Positions 15,865-22,017 of a stretch of DNA of 23,989 nt are shown here, one piece after another; positions within the stretch are counted from its first letter, which is position 1; each line of letters opens with the position of its first letter. The stretch covers positions 92,750 through 116,738 of the forward strand of contig MU646305.1 of the NCBI GenBank assembly GCA_026770585.1. Reading direction: 5' to 3'. The notes under the pieces were generated by a model. The model was not told the DNA's origin and did no database searches. It was given only the letters and a program-made list of their open reading frames with translations. Source of the stretch: Baffinella frigidus (Eukaryota; Cryptophyceae; Cryptomonadales; Baffinellaceae). The position numbers and the translations under genes are program-made.

Positions 15865-15985
15865 TACAGGGGTTACTCGAAATTAAGAACACGCACCGCC
15901 CCTAGGGTGGTCCTACGCCCCTAGGCATAGCCCTACCGTTGGACCCTAGGGCGGTGCGTGCCCTTGATTTCGAGTAACCCCTGTA
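15865..15985. mobile_element. ACAGGGGTTACTCGAAAT hairpin with CCTAGG core
   Basis: The arms are ACAGGGGTTACTCGAAATTA and TGATTTCGAGTAACCCCTGT. The next pair inward is GCACCGCCCTAGGG-like, and the core is CCTAGGCATAGCCCTACCGT. It begins about 20 bp after the previous hairpin. Confidence 0.9.
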
Positions 15986-16003
15986 CCTTTGACGTTTGAG
16001 TGA

Positions 16004-16161
16004 TCTAATCGCGGCGAGTATTTGACTCAAATACGATCTGGCAACGAAAATTACTACACACCGGTCTTTTTAAGTCACGTCCGTGTAGTAATTTTCGTTG
16101 CAAATTGGTTCGGAGATCCCCGAAATCGTATTGGACTCACATACTCGTCCGGATGAGATCG
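16004..16161. mobile_element. GATCTCATCCGGACGAGTAT hairpin enclosing a TACTACACA core
   Basis: The outer arms GATCTAATCGCGGCGAGTAT and ATACTCGTCCGGATGAGATC match 14676-14836, including the one-sided segment TCGGAGATCCCCGAAATCGT. At the centre is the TACTACACA core (GGCAACGAAAATTACTACAC and its inverse, about 16038-16102) in place of the ATTTTGGTGTATCTT core. It ends three bases before the acceptor of the next PDI exon. Confidence 0.92.
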
Positions 16162-16164
16162 CAG

Positions 16165-16212
16165 ATCGCGGAGCGCGACGAGCGAGTTGGCCTCAAACGC
16201 GCGACCGAGAAG
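16165..16212 (+). CDS. PDI-like exon 13 of window (charged tail)
   Basis: The exon is 48 nt, phase 0 at both ends. The acceptor is GATCGCAG and the donor GAGAAG|GTACTC. It encodes IAERDERVGLKRATEK. A charged helical tail between a' and the ER-retention signal is normal in PDIs. The acceptor is formed at the very edge of the 16004-16161 hairpin, so that element may have supplied or displaced splice signals. A 3' echo with donor lies at 16338-16366. Confidence 0.75.
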
Positions 16213-16507
16213 GTACTCTCCCCGCGCCCCAAGTAGGAACAGCCCCGCCGGCAGGCTCTTGAGCGCCCGCGTGACCGCCGAAGCCAACTGTCCGAGGTGA
16301 CTGCCTTGTCATGTTCCGTCGAAGTCATGGTGGGCCCGAGTTGGCCTCAAACGCGCGACCGAAAAGGTACTCCCCGCGCCCCAAGTAATAACGCATTTTA
16401 AAATGTTGACTGACTGCGTGCCGGTGAGGCCTACACAATAATTGACACCATTCGAGAAATACAGTGTTGATTGCCGTACCGAGATGGGACTCCCCGCGCC
16501 CAACCGC

Positions 16508-16651
16508 GAGAGAGAGACAGAGAGACAGAGAGACAGAGAGACAGAGAGACAGGGAGACAGAGAGAAAAAGAGGCAGAGAGGCAGAGAGACAGAGAGACAG
16601 AGAGACAGAGAGAGACAGAGAGAGACAGAGAGAGACAGAGAGAGACAGAGA
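16508..16651 (+). repeat. GAGACAGA microsatellite
   Basis: Tandem GAGAGACA and GAGACAGA units with minor breaks (GGGAGACAG, AAAAAGAGGC). Its frames give only Arg/Glu/Thr-rich peptides, so it is not coding. Confidence 0.95.
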
Positions 16652-16965
16652 CCGTGGGCCACAAGCGACACCCAACCGCACCTTAATCCGATGGCCCAAC
16701 CACACGGTGGGCTTCGAGGGTTTCATTGGGCCTGGATTCCAGGGCGGTACGTGACCAAATTGCACCAGAAAATCTCTAAAGTTAATTGCATCAAGGCAAG
16801 TTGACTTTTGCTGAAAGGTTCGTAGTCCACCGTGTGGTTATTAAGACATTTTGAAATGTTGACTGACTGCTCGCCGTTCGGGCCTACACAATAATTAACA
16901 CCATTCGAGAATTACGGTGTCGATTCTTTCCGTTGATACAATGCGTTGACACACGCGCTCATACA

Positions 16966-17072
16966 CCCTACCGTAGGGCCCTAGGACCTGCCTAGGACCT
17001 CTTGGCCGTCAAGTTTGACTGCCTGGCCACTTAAGGGATAAACACGCGCGTGCCTGGCCACTTAAGGGATAC
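16966..17072. mobile_element. TATCCCTTAAGTGGCCA hairpin, partial copy 2
   Basis: CCCTACCGTAGGGCCCTAGG then ACCTGCCTAGGACCTCTTGG and CTGGCCACTTAAGGGATA. The right terminus GCCTGGCCACTTAAGGGATA is repeated twice in tandem (about 17022 and 17051). The left terminus is missing. Confidence 0.8.
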
Positions 17073-17143
17073 GCACGCCTGCCCGCCGCTCGGATCCCAG
17101 CGCGCAGCACCTCTCTACTAACAAAACGCCCACCCCTAGTGGC

Positions 17144-17248
17144 TATCTCTTAAGTGCCCAGGCCGTCAAATTTGATGGCCAAGAGGTCCTAGGTAGGTCC
17201 TAGGACCCTACCGAAAGGCGTATGTGCCTACTGGGCACTTAAGGGATA
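17144..17248. mobile_element. TATCCCTTAAGTGGCCA hairpin, copy 3
   Basis: The left is TATCTCTTAAGTGCCCAGGC; the right is CTACTGGGCACTTAAGGGATA. The inside is AAGAGGTCCTAGGTAGGTCC and TAGGACCCTACCGAAAGGCG. The two arms share the same GTGGCC to GTGCCC change, so the stem stays paired. Confidence 0.88.
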
Positions 17249-17332
17249 CGTCTCGAGGTAGTGAATTCACTGTAAAATCAATGGATCTGTACCAGATTAC
17301 GGCCTGGGCAAACGACCCGGACGTATAGCCAC

Positions 17333-17421
17333 TAGGACCCTACAGTAGGACCATGCCTAGGGCCCTGTGGTGGTCTCAGGGGGGGGGGGGGCTGTTTCTC
17401 ATGAGCGAGGTGCCCCTGTAG
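17333..17421. mobile_element. CAGGGGTACCTCGCTCATAAG hairpin, right half
   Basis: CTACAGTAGGACCATGCCTA, GGGCCCTGTGGTGGTC and TTTCTCATGAGCGAGGTGCC then CCTGTAG match the right half of 19157-19274. The matching left terminus is absent. Confidence 0.78.
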
Positions 17422-17499
17422 AGGAGCGTACCCCGAGGACAGTCGACCCAACGGCCCGAGGCGGGCTCGTCATTGGGACTGTACTCACACGGCGCATCA

Positions 17500-17786
17500 T
17501 ATTCCTCTCTCTTCCTCTCTTCCTCTCTCTCTCTCGCTCGCTCGCTCTCTGTCTCTCTTGTTTATTTCTCCCTCTCTCTGATCGCAAGCGGAGCGCATCT
17601 GTTTATTTCGCTCGCTCGCTCTCTCACTCGCGCGCGCGCGCGCTCTCTCTCTCTCTCTCGCTCGCTCGCTCGCTCGCTCTCTCGCTCTCTCTCTCGCTCT
17701 CTCGCTCTCTGATCTCTCGCTTCCTCTCCTCCTCTCTCTCTCTCTCTCTCTCTCTCCCTGTTGATTTCTCCCTCTCTCTGATCGCA
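17500..17786 (+). repeat. CT/CTCG-rich polypyrimidine tract with 5' echo of last exon
   Basis: Long CTCTCT and CTCGCTCG runs precede the final PDI acceptor. An echo of the exon start (TCTCTGATCGCAAGCGGAGC) lies at 17577-17600 inside it; there the acceptor CAG has become CAA. Confidence 0.9.
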
Positions 17787-17787
17787 G

Positions 17788-17880
17788 GCGGAGCGCATCG
17801 CGAGGCTCTCCAAGGAGGCTGGGGTGCATGCGGCTGGCGAGAACGAGGCAAAGGCCGGGGGGGGGCACACCGAGCTGTAA
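17788..17880 (+). CDS. PDI-like terminal exon with HTEL ER-retention tail
   Basis: The exon is 93 nt including TAA. The acceptor is CTGATCGCAG. It encodes AERIARLSKEAGVHAAGENE then AKAGGGHTEL and stop. The last four residues are a KDEL-type ER-retention signal (HTEL variant), which confirms an ER-lumen protein and the end of the gene. It follows an exon ending in phase 0. A degraded copy of its end (CACCGAGCTGTGACGTACA) lies at about 17976-17994. Confidence 0.92.
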   Translation, partial: AERIARLSKEAGVHAAGENEAKAGGGHTEL

Positions 17881-18252
17881 CGTACAATTGTACCTCTGCT
17901 GAAATCGCATGCGTGGAACATTTCTTTGGCGTACATGTGGCCGACGTGTGGTCAAACCGACGTGAGGTCTAAGGGTGTGCACCGAGCTGTGACGTACATG
18001 TGGCCGACTGGTCAAACCGACATGTGGTCAAACCAACAGTGGTGAAAGAGTGTGCAATGTACATGTGGTCAACGAAGAGGGGCAATTTCCACCTCTGTCT
18101 GCGTTTTATTATGGCTCGTTCCAAAGGCTTTCTATTCGCCCGTGTGTACTGAATTTCTGTTCTTTCATACTTTTAAGGACGAGCCAGACTTAAACCCAGG
18201 CAGAGATAGAATCTCACACCCACTGGAGACGCCCGCCCGCGTATGCACCTCA
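17881..18252 (+). other. 3' flank of the PDI gene with degenerate tandem repeats
   Basis: It holds a 3' echo of the last exon and stop region (about 17970-17998) and repeats of GTACATGTGGCCGAC, TGGTCAAACCGAC and GTGTGCA to about 18070. No further gene was recognised. The polyadenylation site is not identifiable by eye. Confidence 0.6.
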
Positions 18253-18253
18253 A

Positions 18254-18414
18254 TATGGCAACGGCCTGAAAATGGGGTAGTTACGCCTACGGCATTGCCT
18301 GGGACCTCCTACCGTAGGCCGAGACGTTTTGGTCCTAGGATCCCTCGGCCTACGGTAGGAGGTCCTAGGCAATGCCGTATGCCTAACTACCCCATTTTCA
18401 GGCCGTTAGCCTAT
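18254..18414. mobile_element. GTTAGGCCTACGG hairpin, copy 6
   Basis: ATATGGCAACGGCCTGAAAA then TGGGGTAGTTACGCCTACGG, inverse ending CAGGCCGTTAGCCTAT. The core GACGTTTTGGTCCTAGGATCC makes it a close sister of 8662-8823, although that one is inside the PDI gene and this one is intergenic. Confidence 0.92.
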
Positions 18415-18648
18415 GAACCTTCTACGCCAGGTTCCAGGAAGGAGTCGCCGAAAGTCAATTTCCCCTGAAGGCAGTTGTTTTCAAATGTCAAATACATGTA
18501 CCGTACCAGGGTACGGTGTTAAGACAGTCACCACCCTCCTCCAACCTGGCGTGGTTTGGTTCATTACAGCAGCACCTTCGCATAGCCCCACGTGCCTGCC
18601 CCCCCCTCTACTTTTCTCTCACGCACCTCACTCTCTCTCATCCCGCTC
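18415..18648. other. intergenic stretch, nothing recognised
   Basis: It holds short phrases shared with introns (GAAAGTCAATTTCCCCTGAAG; GTACCAGGGTACG as a small inverted repeat near 18502-18515) and a C/T-rich run. No exon is seen on either strand. Confidence 0.5.
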
Positions 18649-18766
18649 TACAGGGGTACCTCGCTCATAAGAAACCGCTCCCCCCCCTAGGACCACCATA
18701 GGACCTTAGATAGTCCTACTGTAGGGTCCTCGGGGGTGGCGGTTTCTTATGAGCGAGGTACCCCTG
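18649..18766. mobile_element. CAGGGGTACCTCGCTCATAAG hairpin, copy 1
   Basis: The arms are TACAGGGGTACCTCGCTCAT then AAGAAACCGC and GCGGTTTCTTATGAGCGAGG then TACCCCTGCA. The core is CCCCCTAGGACCACCATAGG and CTACTGTAGGGTCCTCGGGG. Confidence 0.93.
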
Positions 18767-18982
18767 CACCCCCACCCCCCCACCCCCCCTCCCACACAAC
18801 CGACATCGAAGCAGCCCGTCCCTCGTATTCCACGGACTGTGAGGTAGGGCACCCTTGGAGCCCTTTTCCCCTGAGGCGGGCCCATCCCGGACCCGGTCCT
18901 CACACGGACGGTGGCCCCCCACCCTGGATTGCTTACAGCCCGGATATCCCAAACCCGGTGCGGGTTCTTAAGTTCTGGGTTC

Positions 18983-19090
18983 GTATCCCTTGAATGCCCA
19001 GTAGGATCATACGCCCTACGGTAGGGCCCTAGGACCTGCCTAGGACCTCTTGCGGGTCAATTTTGACCGGCTGGCCACGTAAGGGTTATA
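18983..19090. mobile_element. TATCCCTTAAGTGGCCA hairpin, copy 4
   Basis: CGTATCCCTTGAATGCCCAG and CTGGCCACGTAAGGGTTATA. The inside is CATACGCCCTACGGTAGGGC, CCTAGGACCTGCCTAGGACC, with a small GGGTCAATTTTGACC stem. Confidence 0.88.
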
Positions 19091-19156
19091 TAACCCAGAT
19101 ATCCCTGTAAGCTTCCACTCTCGAGAGTTGCGGGCATGGAGGCAGGGCAGCAGCGT

Positions 19157-19274
19157 ACAGGGATACCTCGCTCATAAGAAACTGCCCCCCCCTAGGACAC
19201 TACAGTAGGACTATGCCTAGGGCCCTATGGTGGTCCTATGGGGGGGGCGTTTTTTTATGAGCGAGGTACCCCTG
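19157..19274. mobile_element. CAGGGGTACCTCGCTCATAAG hairpin, copy 2
   Basis: ACAGGGATACCTCGCTCATA then AGAAACTGCCC, inverse TTATGAGCGAGGTACCCCTG. The core is CTAGGACACTACAGTAGGAC and CTAGGGCCCTATGGTGGTCC. It ends 18 bp from the ISY1 stop codon. Confidence 0.93.
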
Positions 19275-19292
19275 AACAAGAGACGCGGCCCC

Positions 19293-19337
19293 TCACTCCC
19301 GTTGCCTCTTCCCGGCCATACCAGCCTTCGCGGATTC
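19293..19337 (-). CDS. ISY1: ISY1-like terminal exon
   Basis: The exon is 45 nt including TGA. On the minus strand the acceptor is CTCGTGTTGCAG. It encodes ESAKAGMAGKRQRE and stop. Known ISY1 proteins end with a short Glu/Ser/Ala/Lys-rich piece after the YAS helix, so position and composition fit, but the segment is short and weakly conserved. The phase (0 to 0) agrees with the preceding exon. Confidence 0.65.
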   Translation of the reverse strand, partial: ESAKAGMAGKRQRE

Positions 19338-19378
19338 CTGCAACACGAGGCGGGGCCAAGTCAGCGAAACCAACTTTT

Positions 19379-19481
19379 ATCCCTTAAGTGACCAGTAGGC
19401 TCATACGCCCTACGGTAGGGCCCTAGGACCTGCCTAGGGCTTCCACGGGCGATTATTCGCCCGTTGGTCACTTAAGGGATA
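19379..19481. mobile_element. TATCCCTTAAGTGGCCA hairpin, copy 5
   Basis: TATCCCTTAAGTGACCAGTA and TTGGTCACTTAAGGGATA. The inside is CATACGCCCTACGGTAGGGC and CCTAGGACCTGCCTAGGGC, with a GGGCGATTATTCGCCC stem. Both arms share the GTGGCC to GTGACC change. Confidence 0.92.
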
Positions 19482-19575
19482 GAGGATGTGCACCAACGTT
19501 TCTGAAAACAACGATTCAAGCTGGAATCAAACTTTCTCGAGTCGGACGTGCGCATCCCTCACTCGACTCCCACTC

Positions 19576-19699
19576 CTACAGGGGTTCCTCGCTCATACGA
19601 AAGCGCCCCCCCCCCCATGACCAATATAGGGCACTAGGCATAGGCCTACTGTAGGGTCCTAGGGGGGGGCGCTTTCTTATGATCGAGGTACCCCTGTAG
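19576..19699. mobile_element. CAGGGGTACCTCGCTCATAAG hairpin, copy 3
   Basis: CTACAGGGGTTCCTCGCTCA then TACGAAAGCGCC, inverse GGCGCTTTCTTATGATCGAG then GTACCCCTGTAG. The core is ACTAGGCATAGGCCTACTGT and AGGGTCCTAGGG. Confidence 0.93.
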
Positions 19700-19743
19700 G
19701 GCGTACCCTAGCACACCACCGAATACTCCTTTCTCCCAACTCG

Positions 19744-19880
19744 AGGATTCTGCCGGTAGACATTGCGGTAGACATTGCGATGGAACCGGTAGACATTGCG
19801 ATGGAACAGAACTGCCGGTAGACATTGCGATGGAACATTGCGATGGAACTGCCGGTAGACATTGCGATGGAACAGCGGGG
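19744..19880 (+). repeat. 19-bp minisatellite GTAGACATTGCGATGGAAC
   Basis: About six units of GTAGACATTGCGATGGAAC(CG), some truncated, in an ISY1 intron. It looks open on the minus strand only because of its period. Confidence 0.93.
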
Positions 19881-19923
19881 GGAGAAAGGACCCCCCTTTC
19901 TCCAAGGAGTTCTCAAACTCGTT

Positions 19924-20011
19924 TTCTTAAGTCAATTCCCCTTCAAATATGTCAACTTATTCTTTTCTCTACGCATAAGTTGACATATTTGAAGGGGAAT
20001 TGACTTAAGAA
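19924..20011. mobile_element. GTCAACTTAT-core hairpin, copy 2 (perfect arms)
   Basis: Perfect 37-bp inverted arms: TTCTTAAGTCAATTCCCCTT then CAAATATGTCAACTTAT, with the exact complement at 19975-20011, and a 14-nt loop TCTTTTCTCTACGC. The core sequence and loop are shared, inverted, with 1002-1062, whose outer arms are completely different. Confidence 0.95.
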
Positions 20012-20280
20012 GGTCCCCCCTTAAGAAGGGAGTACTTCTTCGGCGGAGTGCTCGGCCAGGGCCGAAGCCAGGGCCGAATTCGGCCGTGGCCCAAAGTCAA
20101 TTTCGCGGAGGATGTCTTGATTATTATCCAAAAGTGGCCGGTGTGTGGTACAAATCTTAGAAAGACGTGCGTGGTCCAGGTCGGCCGTAGGCTCTGGTCA
20201 CTGCCAGTACAAAACTAGGTCGTGACACTCCCAACACATTTACAAATAGTACCTTTTTTTCTAGCCTCGGGTGGGATGGG

Positions 20281-20785
20281 GCCTGCATGGCGTCCTCCTC
20301 CGGTAAAACTTGCAAGGAGACAGCGCGGGGGGGGGGGGGGGGGGGGGGGGGCGTGACACTACAACACAATTACAAAAATAACCTTTTCAGGCCTGAAATG
20401 GTACCTTTTCTGGCCTCAAGTGGGGGTCACGTGACCTGTATGGTGTCCTCCTCTAACAAATCTTGCAAAGGGACAGCGGGGGGGGGGCAGGAGGAGGAGG
20501 GAGTAGGTTCTCACTGCCAGTACAAAACCAGGTCGTGACAATCCAACACGTGTACAAAAAGTTTTGCTGGCCTGGAGTGGGGGTGAGGAGACCTGCATCC
20601 CTTATACCATAACCCTTGCAAAAGGACAGCGAAGGGAGAAGGGGAAGGCGGGACATTTACAAACAAAACCTTTTCTGGCCTCAAACCTTTTCGGGCCAGA
20701 GTGGGATGGGACCTGCATGGCGTTCTCCGCTTTGGAGGAGCGTTCTCCGCTTTGGAGGATAACCCTCGCAAAGGGACCCTTGCAG
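20281..20785 (-). repeat. array of 3' echoes of ISY1 exon 3, with G run
   Basis: On the plus strand, copies of ACCTGCATGGCGTTCTCCTC then TTTGGAGG are at about 20281, 20438, 20588 (degraded) and 20710 (double). Read on the minus strand, they are the exon end SKEExAMQ with its CAG|GT donor region. Spacers contain GCAAAGGGACAGCGGGG, GTACAAAACCAGGTCGTGAC and TTTTCTGGCCTCAAG. A run of 25 G is at 20327-20351. Confidence 0.8.
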
Positions 20786-20786
20786 A

Positions 20787-20936
20787 CCACCAACCCTCAC
20801 GGCTTGGGCGAATCGACGATTTTCGATTTCCCGATTTCAAGGGGAATTGGAGCCGTTGAAGTCGGATTCCGACTTCAACCCCCTTGAAATCCCAAATCGA
20901 AAATCGTCGATTTGCCCAAGGCGTGATGGTTGGTGG
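20787..20936. mobile_element. CCACCAACCCTC hairpin element, copy 4
   Basis: The termini are CCACCAACCCTCACGGCTTG and GGCGTGATGGTTGGTGG. The central GTTGAAGTCGG/CCGACTTCAAC palindrome is as at 5481-5630. It is flanked by AAAGGGAC on both sides (20771 and 20937 region), and it interrupts the exon-echo module at the same place as the hairpin at 21106. Confidence 0.93.
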
Positions 20937-20973
20937 AAAGGGACACCGGGGGGGGAAGGAGGAGGAGGGACCC

Positions 20974-21415
20974 CGTCAAAGTGCCCGTGCAGCCAAAGTT
21001 GTGGGGGTGAGGAGTCAAAGTGGCTGTGCAGCCAAAGTTGTGGGGGTGAGGAGACCTGCATGGCGTTCTCCTCTTTGGAGGATAACCCTCACAAAGGGAC
21101 CCTTGCCACACAGCGGGCTTCGAATGGATTTTCGGCCTATTTTGGGCCGAGTTTCCGTTACCTTATCCGTAGGAACCCCCCTATGACCCTACGGGTTTCC
21201 TACGGTAGGGTCCTAGGTCTTATCGCTTAGGGGTTATTCGAAATCCCTTCGAAGACCGCTGTGTGGAAAGGGACAGCGGGGGGGGGGGGAGGAGGAGAGA
21301 CCCCGTCAAAGTGGCCGTGCAGCCAAAGTTGTGGGGTGAGGAGTCAAAGTGGCCGTGCGGCCAAAGTTGTGGGGCGAGGAGTCAAAGTGGCCGTGCAGCC
21401 AAAGTTGTGGGGTGG
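20974..21415 (+). repeat. GTCAAAGTGGCCGTGCAGCC tandem, split by a hairpin
   Basis: The 38-bp unit GTCAAAGTGGCCGTGCAGCC then AAAGTTGTGGGGTGAGGA is repeated twice at 20974-21050 and three times at 21304-21415. Another echo of the ISY1 exon end (21054-21087) and the hairpin at 21106-21266 lie in between. The larger unit (exon echo, spacer, tandem) seems to have been duplicated. Confidence 0.88.
21106..21266. mobile_element. CCACACAGCGGGCTTCGAA hairpin, copy 2
   Basis: CCACACAGCGGGCTTCGAAT then GGATTTTCGG, inverse ending TTCGAAGACCGCTGTGTGG. The core is CCTTATCCGTAGGAACCCCC and TTTCCTACGGTAGGGTCCTA. It is flanked by AAAGGGAC on both sides (21093 and 21268 region), the same site used by the copy at 20787 in the neighbouring module. 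Confidence 0.93.
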
Positions 21416-21421
21416 CGTGAC

Positions 21422-21505
21422 CTGCATGGCAGTCTCCTCTTTGGAGACATACTGTTCGAGCATCTCGCGCTTCTTCTGTTCCAGCACCGCCTTCTCGATC
21501 GACTC
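21422..21505 (-). CDS. ISY1: ISY1-like exon 3 of window (basic C-terminal helix)
   Basis: The exon is 84 nt, phase 0 at both ends. On the minus strand the acceptor is ATGTTGACAG and the donor ATGCAG|GTCACG. It encodes ESIEKAVLEQKKREMLEQYV then SKEETAMQ. The pattern IExxVLExKKxEMLxxYVS is the most conserved part of the ISY1 C-terminus and is the main reason for the gene call. Its 3' end is echoed five times downstream on the same strand. Confidence 0.88.
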
Positions 21506-21506
21506 C

Positions 21507-21690
21507 TGTCAACATAGGCCGCATTTGTCAACATATGCCGCAGTTGTCAACATATGCCGCGTTTGTCAACATTTGCCGCATTTGTCAACATATTCCGCAG
21601 TTGTCAACATATGCCGCATTTGTCAACACCACATTTGTCAACAAATGCCGCATTTGTCAACATATGCCGCGGTTGTTAACATCCATGCCA
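21507..21690 (-). repeat. 19-bp minisatellite abutting the ISY1 exon 3 acceptor
   Basis: About ten units of GTCAACATATGCCGCATTT (plus strand) run directly up to the acceptor. On the minus strand each unit ends TATGTTGACA, the same letters as the true acceptor TATGTTGACAG, so the array is an expansion of acceptor-proximal sequence. One unit is shortened (GTCAACACCACATTT). Confidence 0.93.
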
Positions 21691-22017
21691 TCGATTTGTG
21701 TGTTAGCACCCATACCATGAATTTGTTGAATAGCCACAACGTGATTTTTGGTGAACAGCCAATCCATGGATTTGTTAGGAACCATATTGACTTTTTGGCA
21801 AGCACCGTCTGGTGTTGTTGTTGACATCACACAAGCCTACCATAGTTCCCATCACGAAAATTTCATGAACCCCCGCCAACCGCGTTCAATGCCAGATGGA
21901 TAGGACTCCTGAAGGCTCCTTGGAGGGGGGGCGGTTGCTGAAACGCCCGCAATTGTTTTCCGTTTGAGACAGTCCGTCACTGACTGCATCATCTATGGCA
22001 ACCTCCCAAACCCCCCA
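21691..22017. other. ISY1 intron, unremarkable stretch
   Basis: It contains looser CCATGGATTTGTT and AACAGCC phrases that may be decayed satellite, and ordinary sequence. No exon or hairpin was recognised. Confidence 0.5.

Larger units (their letters stand above)
16213..17787 (+). other. last PDI intron: echoes, GA and CT tracts, hairpins
   Basis: It starts with the inverted copy of the 90-bp repeat (16226-16312), then the exon echo (16338-16366). The (GAGACA)n tract is at 16508-16651. A duplicated leader (ACATTTTGAAATGTTGACTG and related) is near 16390 and 16850. TATCCCTTAAG hairpins are at 16966 and 17144, a GGTACCTCGC half element at 17333-17421, and a CT/CTCG-rich polypyrimidine tract (17500-17780) leads to the acceptor. 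Confidence 0.75.
1158..17880 (+). other. PDI-like gene, 3' part (14 exons; overall view)
   Basis: This is a protein disulfide isomerase family gene lacking its 5' end. The exons, listed separately, read in order as b domain (three exons), b' domain (through FARDFLGG), a' domain and a charged tail ending HTEL-stop. PDIs are ER-lumen thioredoxin-fold proteins that form and isomerise disulfides and act as chaperones. Signs of PDI are VSVVGFF in b, VVVTRNFDKGEK at the b end, QGQISFVSIDG in b', DVVVLFYSAP and WPYWKK in a', and IPGIIIFPAK with the conserved Ile-Pro. The visible coding part is about 407 codons; a usual PDI has about 500, so the signal peptide and a domain are expected upstream. Twelve of thirteen splice phases agree, the exception being the sixth to seventh exon. 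Introns run from 0.5 to 3.6 kb. Splicing is inferred from homology and phase only. Confidence 0.9.
19338..21421 (-). other. ISY1 intron with hairpins and 3' exon echoes
   Basis: This 2.1-kb intron carries hairpins (19379, 19576, 19924, 20787, 21106), a 19-bp minisatellite (19744-19880), an arm of the TCGAAAGTCAATTTC family near 20092-20155, five 3' echoes of the preceding exon (20281-21087), a 25-bp G run, and a GTCAAAGTGGCCGTGCAGCC tandem. No further exon was recognised. Confidence 0.72.

Noticed and set aside
16137-16328. Minus-strand open frames around GQLASAVTRALKSLPAGLFL
   Set aside because: It is antisense to the PDI exon at 16165-16212 and to the 90-bp repeat, whose other copies are not open in that frame.
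16442-16804. Long Arg/Glu-rich open frames (RETERQRDRE type) and the Ser/Leu frames opposite
   Set aside because: They are products of the GAGACA microsatellite; there is no motif and no exon context.
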